A stretch of 64,000 nucleotides of DNA from Lasiosphaeris hirsuta (taxonomy: Eukaryota > Ascomycota > Sordariomycetes > Sordariales > Lasiosphaeriaceae), in the NCBI GenBank assembly GCA_030549175.1, contig JAUKUA010000010.1, positions 1 through 64,000 on the forward strand, written 5' to 3'. The translations under genes were made by a program, and so were the position numbers. Every line of letters starts with the position of its first letter. The stretch's first letter is position 1. The notes under the pieces are model-generated. The model saw only the letters and a program-made list of their open reading frames with translations. It was not told the origin of the DNA and did not search any database. Of this stretch, positions 33,094 to 46,113 are shown one piece after another.

Positions 33094-34225
33094 TGTCACA
33101 CTGGTAGACTCACCTAAGGTCAACAGGACGGATCACCCCTTTGACCTGGGTCCACCATGATGGCCACAACGGTGGCTACATCGTGGCTCAACCTATGTGA
33201 CACGCACACACACCAAGGCCCGGGCACGACCAGGACCCCCTGGCCCACACGTAGGTCGATAGGTCCTCGACCTAGGCCAGGATCCTAGACACCACTCACA
33301 AGTTGAGCCAGCCTACCCAAGGAGCCTAGCTCGCAGGCTACAATATCACCAGACCTCAGGTTTAGAGTAAGTAGCCACATAACCTCAGCATCGTAGTTAG
33401 GAGCTACATCAGCTAGCTAAAAGACCTACATGAGGTTTCAGCGGACTTTTAAAGATAGGCCTCCTAGTTATCACGATGGTCCCAATGGACAACCTAAACC
33501 TTGACGTTCTCTAGAGTTTAGCCTTAGTAGTAACAGGTAGCTACACTAAGACTAAGGAGTTATAAAGGGAACCGTCGTCATTCAACATAAGTACTAAGGA
33601 CGTGAAGGAACTTCCGTGGTCGTAGTTATCATACTATCGGAGTTAAGTACTAATACCGCCCGTAGACTACCTAAGGAAGGGTTAGTAACACTTAGTAAGA
33701 ATATTGATTGGTAGGACGTGAGAGATGAGTAGTTAAGGCCCTAGGCTGGCAAAACGGCAAAGGAAGAGTCTTTATATACTCCAGTATCTTTATATATTAT
33801 ATATAGCCTCTATAAAAGGGGCAAGGGCCCTACGATGGATTCTCGAGAGAAAGAAGTTTCCTAGTTTTTTTTAAAAATAACCTAGAAAGATTATTAGCTA
33901 AACTTTACTAAAGCTAAGGAATAATATAATCTTATAAATTCTTTTATTCCTCATTAACGTATAACTATGAAATATCGTTCATTATCTTTCTTATAATCGT
34001 TCTATTTCCCTATATCTACCTTCTTTCTTATAACTACTAGGACTTTAGGTTACGAAGATTACCTCTCTTCTTTTGTATAAAAGCTCTAAGTTAGACTAAT
34101 ATTATTACTAGCCTAGAGTAGACGGTTAAGTCGATTGAAATTATAACTTTGTAGTTCAGTTATATTAAAAGTAATATGTTTTATAATTACTATATCTTAA
34201 CCTTTAGTAACTAACCTATATCATA
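33094..34225 (+). repeat. 5' LTR of copy Z
   Basis: Begins TGTCACAC; ends ATATCATA before AATAATC, the RIP-altered form of the LTR/interior junction seen in other copies (TGTCACA followed by RATRAYC). A TATA-rich stretch lies near 33780-33810. The 5 bp to its left are AGTAC; the matching target duplicate is not in the window. Confidence 0.75.
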
Positions 34226-35186
34226 AATAATCTTTCTTTCTTCTTATTTTAAACTAATCTACTTAATAATAGTAACTTTACTTTCTTTCAGCTTTTATAT
34301 TATAATAATCTATAAAAGAGAACTTAATGTAATAACTAGGGTAGAACTTATAATCTAAGAACCTTCTGAAATAACAGTTATAATTATTGAAAAATACTTA
34401 TTACTTTTTTTAACATTTTAAACTATCTTTAACTTATTAAGATAACTTATAGAAATATATTAACTAGTAATAAATACTTATTAAGAACTTTACTTTCATA
34501 TTCTTAATATAAAAGATAATAAAAACTAGTTTAACATTTTAATAAATAACGTTACTACCTTAGTTTATAGTTATAAAAATAATATAATAATTCTTCACAA
34601 TACTAAGATAGCCTTTGTTACTACTTATATTAACTTTAGTATTAAAATAAACGAAAAACTAACTTAATTTATTATCATTATAACTAATCATAAGAAAGCT
34701 TTTACCAATATCTTAGCTTAAATTAAGATGTAATAAAAAAATATTAAAGACTTTTAATATTAAAAGTATCGTTATAAATAGAGAATTAACGTAACTAAAG
34801 AAATAACTAAAGAATATGATCTTAAGCTAACCTGTGTTAACGAACTTTTACAACTTTAAAATAAAAAGTAAACTTTCTAAGATAAATATAATATTAATGT
34901 TAAAAATTAATTAACCTAAGCTTAAGAATAACTTAATATACTAAAGATACCTAGAGACAAAAAACTTTTAAAATAACTTTAGAAGTATTTTCGTAATTTA
35001 GTTTAAAAAACCTTCTTAAACTTAGATTAACGGATAAAATCAACATTAATATACTTATATAAAGAGTAATATCCTGTTTAATAAAAACCTTATTTATAAA
35101 ACCTTTTTTATAATACCTTTATAACAACAGACGTTCTAACCGTTTTAAAGATAAAATTTAATCTGTTACTTTAAATACAATAATAA
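33094..35186 (+). mobile_element. Chromovirus copy Z, left part (LTR plus gag), split by copy A
   Basis: The LTR starts TGTCACACTGGTAGACTCAC at 33094 and ends at 34225 (1132 bp, shorter than the others and diverged in the middle). The interior from 34226 is saturated with TpA and nearly lacks CpA/TpG, but it aligns by eye with the gag start of copy A (GAACCTTCYGARATAAC). At 35186 it is interrupted by copy A; the alignment resumes without loss at 44080 (an ACTCTCT...TAAC block). The left ~350 bp of the LTR is GC-rich and almost free of RIP. Pieces 33094-35186 and 44080-45950 are therefore one element. Confidence 0.8.
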
Positions 35187-36532
35187 TGTCACACTAGTAG
35201 GCTCACCTAGGTCAACAGGGTCACTGACCTCCTTGACCGAGCCACACCACCGGCACACACCACACACCTACACAACATCATGGACCTATAACAACAGGGG
35301 CATTGAACCTGTTAATGTGGAGTCAGTACCAAAAAGGTTGCCACAACGTGGCTTAACCTCAGGACACATCCCATCGCGTAGCTCAAGGCCTACTCGGCCC
35401 GAGCACGCAGGTCAATGGATCCTCAGGCACGACCACAGGTCATGACGGGATACCTAGAACCACTCACAAGCCAGAGCAGCCATACACTGGATCTCACCCA
35501 CGCTAGGTAACGTTACCAGACTTTAGATTTGTTATAGACGAGCTACTTAACCTTAGTATCATAATCAAGGCTTACATAGTCAGCTAAGATCCTACAGTTA
35601 GTCTTTCGAATCATAGACCTTCCCACTATTACTAATATTCCTTTGGAAAACCTAAACCCCAACGTTCTCCGGAGTTTAACTTCAGTAGTAACAGATAGCC
35701 GTGACCCCCACGTATAAGTCACGAAGGGAACCGTTGTTGTGACAGCCGACATAGGATCGACTTAATAGTACTGTGGCTAACATAAGTACCAAAGATAGGA
35801 AGGAACACCTATAGCAATAGACACTATGTTACTTAAACTGTATAGATAAGTACTAATACCGGCTGTGGACTAACGTATGATAGGCCGGCTTTACTTAGCT
35901 TATAGCTATTGATTTGTAAGGCATAAGAAACAGGCGGTTAGATAGGAGATTTAGGACTGACAGGCGGTTAGGAGAATCCTTAGGTATCTTAGTATTCTTA
36001 TATCTTATATATAACGTTCCATAAGTAATATTAGTACCCTGTAATAGATCCTCGAGAGGAAGAAGCTCTCTAGTTTTCTTTAGACAAACCTAGAAAGATT
36101 ATCAGTTGAACTTCAGTAAAACTGAGGGGTAATATAACCTTATGAACCCTTCCGTTTCTTCTAACTTATAACTATGAAGTATCATACGTTATCTTTTGTT
36201 ATATCGTTCTATCTTCCTAAACCTTCCTCTTCCTACGGCGTATATTACTACTTTTGGCTACGACGATTAACTTCCTTAACTACTGTACCAAAGCTCTAAA
36301 TCTTACCTTATGCCAAGTTACTTAACTATTAAGTCATATAAAGCTTTACGAAGATTATCTCTCTAAGTCAGAAAGCTTAAAAGCTTTAAATTAAACTAAT
36401 ACTATTACTGAGGTAATTAGTTATCTGGTTAAAGTTATATTTAAGGTTATAACTTTATAGTTCGATTTCTTACTTAATATCTTATCTTATAGTTATTATA
36501 CCTTAGACCTTTAGTAGCTGGCCTATGTTATA
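35187..36532 (+). repeat. 5' LTR of copy A
   Basis: 1346 bp, TGTCACAC to GTTATA. The first ~350 bp keep many CA and TG dinucleotides; the last ~450 bp are heavily RIP-mutated. TATATAA near 36005-36015 is a candidate TATA box. Confidence 0.85.
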
Positions 36533-39500
36533 AATAATCTTTCTCTTCGTTTATTAAACTTAAAATCTTCTAATCATTTATAATAACGTTTCTTTTAATC
36601 TATGGAACGTCATACGTAGTTACTACGGAAAAAGTAATCGAGCCTACCTCTAGTACCGATCTTATGATCTAGGAACCTTCCGAGATAACTATAATAACTA
36701 TTAGAAAATTTCTAACGATCCCTTCGAGCTTCTTTACTATTACTAAACTACCGTAATAGTTTGTAAATCTCTATTAACAAGTAGCTTAAGCCTACTAAGA
36801 GCTTTACCTTTTCATGATCTCTATGACTCCTAACAAGGAAAGACTCGACTCTCTCGCTTTAACGTTCTTAGTATTACTCTTAAATTATAAAAACATAATT
36901 TAACACGTTTAAAATAACTAATATGTCCTTAAAGCTATATGACAAAAACTTGAAGCTTCGTATACGTCCTTCGGTATTTAAGTTAACAAAAAACTTTCCC
37001 GTTTTACTACCTAGGACGCGTAATGTTAAAAATCTCTTTCTATTATCATCGCTTAAACCGAAGCCCTCTATAAAGATATACTTAGGTAGAAGAAGGAAAC
37101 GGAACGATAAGTACGACAGATAAAACAGTAAGTATAGAAATAAACTAACGAGTTTGTCTAGGTCTAGGAACTTCTTTAGATTTAGAAAGAAAAGTAAGCT
37201 CGCTAGGATTATCATAACATTAATATCTAACACTAGTCTACTTTAGCCTAAGGACAACTTAACTTACTTATGGCTCTTTATTAGTTAGGAACCTTATAAA
37301 CCCTGAAAGAATAAGAACTGTTCGATCAACTTAAGGCCTACTTAAAAAACTTAGTCGAAGAGACACTTGTAATACGAGCTACCGTAGTAAGACTCCACAA
37401 CATAGATAAGATCATTTAAAGGGCTATGATCCATTTATAGAAATCACCTTCTGTCGAACCCTCTCGATAAACGTTATAACCGTTAAAGAAATTAACCTTA
37501 ACTCGGTACTTCGATAACGATAAAAACTCTCTTTTTAATCGTAACTTCTAACGGAAAGTAACCTAAGAGACTTTATCTAAAGCTTAGAGATAGTTCGATA
37601 GTATACGGAATTCCGATACTAAGATAAGGAGTAAAAGATTAGAAGGAGGTAAATAACCTCCTAGTAATTACTTAAGAGTCGTTACCTTACTACTATCCCC
37701 GAGTAGCTACGGCTTTAGTAACAATAGTAGGAGTTCTTTACTAGAGGGTAATCTATCCTTTAGACCCTTTAGTAGACCTTTAGGTCTCTTAAGAGAGCCT
37801 CCTAGCCTACTAGAATTACCAAAAGGCCTACTAGGGCCTCTAGGACCCCTAGGACCTCTGGGTCTAGGTTCCCAGAGCTTATTATCATAACTTCTACTTG
37901 ACCTAATAGTAATCTTTCTTAATCTTATTTATACGAACTAAGTAATTATACGTAAACATGTTACTGTAATTTGTAATTTTAAAGGATAAGATACTGTTAT
38001 AACTATGACGAAACTTAAAAAATATAACAAAAAGAACAAGAGACATTTTAAGACTTAGTAACGTTTCGTTAAGAAATATTTTAGTATCTATAAGTGAAGT
38101 TTCCTCGATGATAAAGTTAAAATTAGCTTCGTTAGTATTTTTACTAAGGACATAGCTCTTAAATAGTATTAAAAGAAAGGTTTATAAATCGAAAAGCTTA
38201 GCTTAGTAGATTAGTAGAATAACTATACTACCGCTATTGTCTAACACTTCTGTGATTCCGTATATAAAGTTAAAGACTATGAGTTTATAAAGGTATTAAC
38301 ATATGATAAAAATATAAACAAATACGTAATTAAGTTTTAAGAACTTAATTATACTATCGACCTTAGTAACTAAGTCCTATAGTTACTAGTTATAACCGTA
38401 ATCTCCGAAGCTATAATAAATATAATCTATTTATACACGAGATATCTCTTTACTAAGAACATTAACTTCTTAGAAGTAGTTATTATGGCCGGACTGATTT
38501 ACGAGGACTAAATAAAGAATTGTAAAATTACCTATAAGGCTAAGTTAAGAAAAGAAGAGTTTACTTCGAATAGTAAGAAATGTTTAAAGAAAGATAATAA
38601 TAAGAAGGATATTAATATCTCTAACTCCCGTTCTAACTTAACACCTATGAAAAAGGTAAAAAAGAGCCCTAAGTAGAAACGACAGGATTATAAAGATAAA
38701 ATACCAGTATCTATCCGTCTAAAGTATTAGAACTCTTATAAAGAGGCTATTATAGAGGTAGAATAAGCCGATATTAACAAACATAAGGTAAGTAAGAGAT
38801 ATTACTATTATAGAAGGTAAGGTTATAACACCCTTAAATGTTATAGTAAGAAAACCGAAGAAGGTAAGGAAATTTTAAAACCTCCCAGAAAGGTCTCCGG
38901 AGTTAAGCCTAAACACGGAAGATAAGCCGACGACGAGGATGCCGAAGAAACTAAATCCCGGCCCGTTAAAAAGGCTAAGATCTTTTTTATAATAAAAGTA
39001 AATTATCCTAAGCTTTTCCCTTGTATAGTCGAACTCTTTGATAATAAAAGTATATCGGATTTTTAACTGGTACCTAAAACTTCGCGGTACTTAGAACCAT
39101 GCCTCGAATCGCCGTAAGTTCTATAAAACGTATCCGTTTTACTTCTCCGCTTAAAAAAAACTTCTCTTCCGAGTAACAGGATGAAGCTAAGACTTAAGAG
39201 AGGCCCTCTTATAAGAAGGCTAAACGAAGTTACGAGTTATATTATAATATTCGTAAAATCGTTCCTATGACTATTATTTACTATAGAGCTACGGAAATTC
39301 CCGTCCGAATACTCCTTAACCTAGGAACCTTCAGCCTAGTCATAAGCTAAGACCTCGTTAAAAAATAAAACATCTCTTATGTAGTTAAAGTAATACTAAA
39401 ACCCTTAGAAGCTTTTAATACCGTAATTAACCTTAATTTTAAAAAAACCTATACTAAGAAAATCGTTCTACAATACCAAGCCGAACACTTCTCTCATATT

Positions 39501-42500
39501 ACGTTCGAAATTTTATCCTTTAATACCAAATATGATATTCTTTTACTTTACTAGTAGTTATAATAATACTAGCCGGACTATTTATAAGTTTATAACATCT
39601 CGAAAGTAGCTTTCAAATCTGACTACTGTTATTAAAATTACACTTCCTTTATAATCCTTAGAAAGAAAAGCTCTATTGTTAGTGTTATAATGTCTTACAT
39701 TTCGAAAATTCCCAAAAGATTTAAAACCTTTGTACTTTTAATATCTTTTAAAGTAGCCTAACGGCTCTTAGATCATTAGTTATAGGACTATGTGATTAAT
39801 ATAATAAGAGATAAGAAGTTTCTATAGGAACCTATTTATCTTATATTACACTTAGAAAAAAAGATCCTTCGTAAATGGTTAGACTAAATACTCTCGGAAG
39901 GTAAGATATAGGAGTTAAAGTTATCTTATTCTTTACCTATCTTCTTTATAGATAAGGAAGTATCTATAGAAAAGGTAGCTACTAAGGACCTAGAAAACCT
40001 CTGTCTTATAGTCGACTATCGAAAAATTAATAAATGAACGGTTAAAAACTGTTACTTATTACTTCTAATCACCAAACTCTAAGACGTCTTCGTTAGATTT
40101 ATTATCTTTATAAAGATAGATCTGAAGTCGGATTTTAACTTAATTCAGATAAAAAAGGGCTACGAATAGAAAATAATATTTTAAACTTATTACGGCCTCT
40201 TCGAGTTTAATATAATATCCTTTGGCCTTATTAATACTCCCGCTACCTTCTAAGGTATGATAAATCATATCTTTCGAGACCTTATCGACTAAGGTCTCTT
40301 ATCTTATATCGATGACCTTCTCATTTATATTGACTTAAAGGAATAACATGATAAAATTATAGTAAAAGTACTTAAAAGACTTTAAAAACATAACCTTACG
40401 ATTAACCCTTCAAAGTATATATAAGATGCCGAGGAACTTAAGTACCTAGGTTATATCATTAATATTAAAGATATTATGATATTAAAAGATAAGATAAAAT
40501 ATATCTTTTTATAAAAATAACCTATATCGATAAAAGAAGTTTAGTAATTTAACGGATTTACAAATTTCTATAGGCGTTATATCGGAGGCTATTTACGTAT
40601 TACTAAACTACTTATAGATTCTACTAACCTAACCTAGAAAAATTAGAAGTAAACAAACTAAATGAATATGGCATTTTAAGCATTAAAAACAGCCTTTATA
40701 AAAGTCCTTATCCTAGTTTATTTCGACCCTAATAAACCACTTATAATCAAACTAGATACCTCCGATTATATACTTAGCTCGGTTATATTATAGAAGTAAG
40801 ATAACGGTAAGATTTATTTTGTAACCTTTTACTTTAAGAAACTAATCCTTACGGAAATGAACTACGAAATCTATAATAAGAAACTCCTTACGATAGTAGA
40901 TTTATTTTAATACTAAAGATATTACCTAGAGAAGGCTAAGTATTATATCGAAGTCTTTTTAGACTATCGTAATCTAAAATACTTCTAGACTACGAAGGTC
41001 CTTAACCGCCGTTAAGCCCGTTAAACTTAGTAACTCACTACCTTCGATTTTGTCATTAATTTCTATCTTGGCATATAGAATACTAAGGTAAATACTTTCT
41101 CGTGGTATGAAGAGTACCTTCCGGAAGGGAGAGATAAAAACTAACTGATAATTTCTATTTTAAATAAGAAGTATTTTTCATACTTTAAAGTTCCTATGTT
41201 TATACTCTCAAAAGTATACCTCTATAGTATTCTAATATTAAAATAGAACGAAGAATTCTTTGAGTAAATCAAAGTTACTATTTTTATAGACGAAACGTAT
41301 TAAAAGGCTTTAGTTTCCTTTAGAAAAGACGTAACTAACGAAGATAAAGTCTTGTTTATAAAGAATCATATTTAGATCTCTGATAATAAGGAACTTAAGA
41401 TCTAGATTATCTACTCCGAATACAATACCAAAGTAGTAGGCCACATAGGTATAGATAAGACCGTTAAGCTTATTAGACGGTATATGTTCTAGTAAAACCT
41501 TAAAAAAGACGTCGCTAAGTTTGTACGTTCCTATTATAAGTGTTAAAGTAACAAGTTAAGACGTTACCTTCCTTTTAGACTATTCTATCCTATTAAGCTA
41601 GAATATTCCCTGTGAAAGCTTATTTTAATAGACTTTATAACAGACCTTCCCCTCTTTAATAGATATAACTTTATCTAAGTCATTGTCGATACCTTTATTA
41701 AAATAACATACTTTATCTCCTTAAAAAATAATATTAAGAAAATAGAAGACTTAATCTCCCTCTTTATTTATAAATATTAGAAATATCACGGTATATCTAC
41801 TAGTATTATCTTTGATTAGAATTTACGATTTAACATAGGACTTTAACGTAACTTCTTTAAATATGTTAGAGTTAAGCTAAAAATGTTAATCTCATTTTAT
41901 CTTAAATAGATAGCTAGACTGAACGTCTTAATTAATATATCGAAGCTTACCTTAGAGCCTTTATTAACTATAAGATAAATAATTAAGATATCTTATTACT
42001 TATAGCCGAATTTATATAAAATAATACTAGATTAACTTCTACTAGTAACTCTTCTTTCTACGTTAACTATAGATATCATTTAGCTACTAATAATCTACCT
42101 AATGAATCTACGTATAACCTACATAGTGAAATTATGATATATTAAATGACTACGGTTTATAAGAATCTCTACGAAACTCTCAAAGAATCTTAAGAATAGA
42201 TAAAGAAGTACGTAGATAAGAAGCAAATGAAAGTATCCTCCTTTACTAAGAAGTAATTAGTAATATTAGACGTTAGAAATATTAAGACTAAAAGACCCTC
42301 GAAAAAGCTAGACAGAAAGTTACTTAGACTATTTAAAATCTCTAAGGTAATATCTCCTACAGCCGTGAAACTCGAACTCCCAAAGTATTAAAAAATTTAT
42401 CTTACCTTTTACGTTTCTTTTATTAAGCCCTTCCGAACCGGCTCTTAGTCGATCTCTGACCTTATTTAGGTCTTAGAGTAAGTAAGAGATATTTACCTTA

Positions 42501-42733
42501 AGAAATTTATAATAAAAAAAATTATAAACTCCCGTACTAAGAAGAGGATAATAAAATATCTTATCAAATGGGATAGATACCCCGAAGAAAAAGATTAGAC
42601 TTAGAAACTATACGAGTACTTCTTTAACACTTAGAAACTTTGGGACTTCCATATTAAGTACCCATATAAGCTAAGAGACCTTAGGGTTACTAACTTTAAG
42701 ACTCGAGGTAAGTTTTCCTAGGAGGAGAGATAA
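36533..42733 (+). pseudogene. RIP-inactivated gag-pol of copy A
   Basis: No frame is open, but domains appear in order. The gag zinc knuckle at about 38785-38845 has lost most of its Cys (RYYYYRR.GYNTLKCYS). The protease region is near 39290-39350 (ATEIPVRILLNLGTFSLVIS, active-site Asp read as Asn). Reverse transcriptase occupies 40014-40328 in one frame, from DYRKIN through FIKIDLKS and YYGLFEFNIISFGL to YIDDLLIY. The integrase zinc-binding part is near 41435-41570 (HIGIDKTVKLIRRYMF, YYKC) and the catalytic core follows (LILIDFITDLPLFNRYNFI). A chromodomain lies at about 42514-42640 (KYLIKWDRYPEEKD). In intact elements the chromodomain steers integration to H3K9-methylated chromatin (family knowledge). 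Breaks are almost all Gln or Trp codons turned to stops. Confidence 0.85.
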
Positions 42734-44079
42734 TGTTACATTAGTAAGCTTACTTAGGTTAATAAGGTTACTAACCTTCTTAACTAAGTTATATTACTGG
42801 CACATACTATATACCTATATAACATTATAGACCTATAATAATAGGGACATTAAACCTATTAATATAAAGTCAGTACTAAGAAGGTTACTACAACGTAGCT
42901 TAACCTCGGGACATATCCCATCGTATAGCTTAAGGCTTACTTAGCCTAAGTACGTAGGTCAATAGATCCTTAGGTACGACTACAGGTCACGATAGGATAC
43001 CTAGAATTACTCACAAGCTAAAGTAGCCATACACTAGATCTTACCCATACTAAGTAACGTTACTAGACTTTAGATTTATCATAGACAAGCCACTTAACCT
43101 TAATATCATGATTAGGGCCTATATAGTCAACTAAGATCTTACAGTTAGTCTTTCGAATCATAAACCTCCCCGTTATCGTTAGCATTTCTTTAGAAGACCT
43201 AGACCCCGACGTTTTCCGGAGTTTAGCTTCAGTAGTAACAGATAGCCACAACCCCCACGTATAAGTCACAAAGGGAACTATTACTATAACAGCCGATATA
43301 AGATCGACCTAATAGTACTATAGCCAACATAAGTACTAAGGACGGGAAGAAATACCTATAGCGATAGACACTATATCACTTAAGCTGTATAGATAAGTAC
43401 TAATACCGGCTATAGACCAACGTGTAATAAGCCGGCTTTACCTGGCTTATAGCCATTGATTTATAAGGCGTGAGAGATGGGTAGTTAGACAGGGGATTCG
43501 GAACCGACAGGCGGCTAAGAGAATCCTTAGATATCTCGGTATTCTTATATCTTATATATAACGTTCTATAAGTAGTACTAGTATCCTACGACGGATCCTC
43601 GAGAGGAAGAAGCTCTCTAGTTCTCTTTAGACAAACCTAGAAAGATTATTAGCTAAACTTCAATGAAGCTGAGAGGTAATACAACCTTGTGAACCCTTCC
43701 GTTTCTCCTGACTTGTAACTACGAAGTATCGTACGTTATCTTCTGTCGCATCGTTCCATCTCCCTAAACCTTCCTCTTCCCACGGCACATACTACCACTC
43801 TGGGCTACGATGATCAACTCCCTTAACCACTATACCAAAGCTCTAAATCCCACCTTGTACCGAGTCACTTGACCATTGAGTCGTACGAAGCCTTGCGAGG
43901 ATCATCTCCCTGAGTTAGAAGGCTTGAAAGCTCTGAATCGGACCAACACCATTGCCGGGGTAGTCAGCTGTCTAGTTGAAGTTGTGTTTGAGGTTATAGC
44001 TCTGTAGTTCGATTCCTCACCTGATACCTCACCTTGTGGTTGTTACACCCCAGACCTTCGGTGGCTGGCCTGTGTCACA
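42734..44079 (+). repeat. 3' LTR of copy A
   Basis: 1346 bp, starting TGTTACATTAG (RIP-mutated) and ending GGCTGGCCTGTGTCACA (not mutated). The mutation gradient is the mirror of that in the 5' LTR. Confidence 0.85.
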
Positions 44080-45950
44080 AATGACCTACTCTCTAACTAT
44101 AACCTTTAAAGAAATCTAACATAAAAAATATCAATTAGAGCTTAGAGATAAGTTAATAGTATATAAAACTTTAATATCTAAATAAGAGAAAATAATAACA
44201 GAGAAAATCTTCTATAATATCAAACGAGAGCTAGTATATTACTACTACCTTTTAACAATGGAAATAATAAAGACAATAACTATTAGAAATAACTAAGCCT
44301 TTCTCTAAGTCTTTTAAGACTACCAAGTTTATTAGATCCCCTTGGACTTTTAAAAAGACTACTAAGTCTATTAAGTTCTTCAAGACTTCTAGGAGAATTA
44401 TTAGAACCTTTTTATAAATCTTTCTTAACCTTTCTACTTAATATTATATAATCTTTCTTAATATTATTTAAATAAATTAAACTATTATATATAAACACAT
44501 AGTTACAATCTATAGCTTCTATAGTTAAAATATAGCTATAATAATAGCTAAACTTAAAAGACATAATAAGAAAAATAAAATCAAAATCAAAACTTAGTAA
44601 TACTTTATTAAATAATATTTTAATATTTATAAATGAAGTTTCTTTAATAACAAAGTTAAGATTAGCTTTGTTGGTATCTTAATAAAAACTATTACTTTAA
44701 AATAGTATTAAAAACGAAATGACTAAATTAAAAGGTTTAGTATTATAGACAACTAGAGTAGATATATTATGACGATTATTAAAAGATTTTATAACCCAGT
44801 TAAGAAAGTTAAAGACTATAGACTATGAAGATACTAACTTATAATAAGAATATAAACGAATATATAACTAAGTTCTAAGAACTTAATTATATTATTAATA
44901 TTAGAAACTAAGCTTTTTAATTATTAGTTACGAATATAGTTCTTAAAGTTATAATAAATCTTATCTATTTATAAATAGATTTATTTCTTACTAATAATAT
45001 TAAATTTTTTAAAATAGTTATTATAGCCAGTTTAATTTATAAAGATAAAATAAAAAGCTAAGAAATTAATTAAAAAGTAAAATAAGGAAAAGAAAAATCT
45101 AATTTAAAAAATGAAAAATGTTTAAAGAAGGATAAGTACAAAGAGAAGAATTCTAGCTTCTACTTAGATAAACTTACTAATAAAGAACTTAAAAAAAAGT
45201 AAAAGAAACAAAAATGAAAGACTAATGATAATAAAAAGCTAATATTTCCTAAAGAGAAATATTAAAAAACTTACAAAGAAACTATTACTAAAATTACCTA
45301 AGCTAACTTTAATAACTATATAAAAACAGTAGTTATTACTATTATAGACGTTAAGGTTATAAATAGTAAAGAAATTTCTAAGTCTCTAAGATTTCTAATA
45401 TTAAGAAACATATCTAGCCTAAAAATAAGAAAGACAAATAAAAAACTATTACTAGAGAAAAGAATAAAAATCTTTACTATAACAAAAGCTAAGTATTTAA
45501 AACTCTTTCTTGAAATTATTAAGTTATTTAACAACGCCGAGATGTTAGATTTTAAATAAGGACTTAGGTAATAACATTAAAAACTATCTCTTATATTACT
45601 GTTACTAAATAAGCTTACTTTCCTTTATTATCTAAGAAACATAAGTCTTTGGTAAAAAGGCTAAAACAAACTTATAAACTATACTATAGTACTTATAAAA
45701 TCGTTCCTATGTCTATAATAATATCATAGAGTAAAGGAAATCTTAATCTAAGTTATTTTAAATATTGAAGCCTCGATACTAATTATAAGTAAAGTGTAAA
45801 TTAATTAATAAAACGTTTTAATAATCTAAAAAAGATTTCTTAGATTACTTTAAGCTTTTAATATTATAATTAACTTCGAATAGAAAAAGTACTATATAAA
45901 ATTAATAATCCTTAGATACTAAGTAAGATATTTCTTTTTATTATATCCTA
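44080..45950 (+). mobile_element. Chromovirus copy Z, continued (gag to protease)
   Basis: Resumes copy Z after the insertion of A. The alignment with A runs from its gag middle (GCTTAGAGATA near 44142) to the protease/reverse-transcriptase boundary (AAAATCGTTCCTATG near 45697), where it stops. Heavily RIP-mutated; no open frame longer than chance. The end at about 45950 abuts different sequence. Confidence 0.75.
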
Positions 45951-46113
45951 CCTTGTACCGAGAGGTCGCGTGATATGAAATAAACGATTGGATAGCAAAA
46001 TATCCAATTATACAGAGATATTCTTACACTCCCTTTGCTCTCTAACAGAATGACAGAGCAAACAAATCAATAGGATACAAGTTACTTGGTATGACTACCC
46101 ACTAGATAGATAA
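45951..46113. other. Non-RIP island between two dead retroelements
   Basis: About 160 bp in which CA and TG dinucleotides are suddenly normal (for example AGCAAAATATCCAATTATAC). Imperfect inverted ends, CTACCTTGTACC on the left and the complement of GGATACAAGTTACTTGG on the right, suggest a small insertion younger than the RIP around it. No coding potential. Confidence 0.4.

Larger units (their letters stand above)
35187..44079 (+). mobile_element. Chromovirus copy A, full length, 8.9 kb
   Basis: Ty3/gypsy element with two LTRs of equal length (1346 bp each: 35187-36532 and 42734-44079). It is flanked by AATAA on the left and AATGA on the right, a 5-bp target duplication differing by one RIP-type transition. 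Zinc knuckle, protease, reverse transcriptase, integrase and chromodomain can be read in order through many TAG/TAA stops. A purine-rich tract (GGAGGAGAGATAA) precedes the 3' LTR. No canonical TGG-starting primer-binding site follows the 5' LTR. It is inserted in the gag region of copy Z and is dead. Confidence 0.9.

Noticed and set aside
36880..37233. Open frames at 36880-37233 (minus) and 36923-37123 (plus), and the similar one at 52389-52637
   Set aside because: They lie out of frame in the gag relics of A and E at the same position; RIP-made AT-rich frames rather than genes.
44006..44016. AGTTCGATTCC, similar to a tRNA B box, inside the copy A LTR
   Set aside because: No A box or cloverleaf nearby, and the type II LTRs do not keep it; probably chance.
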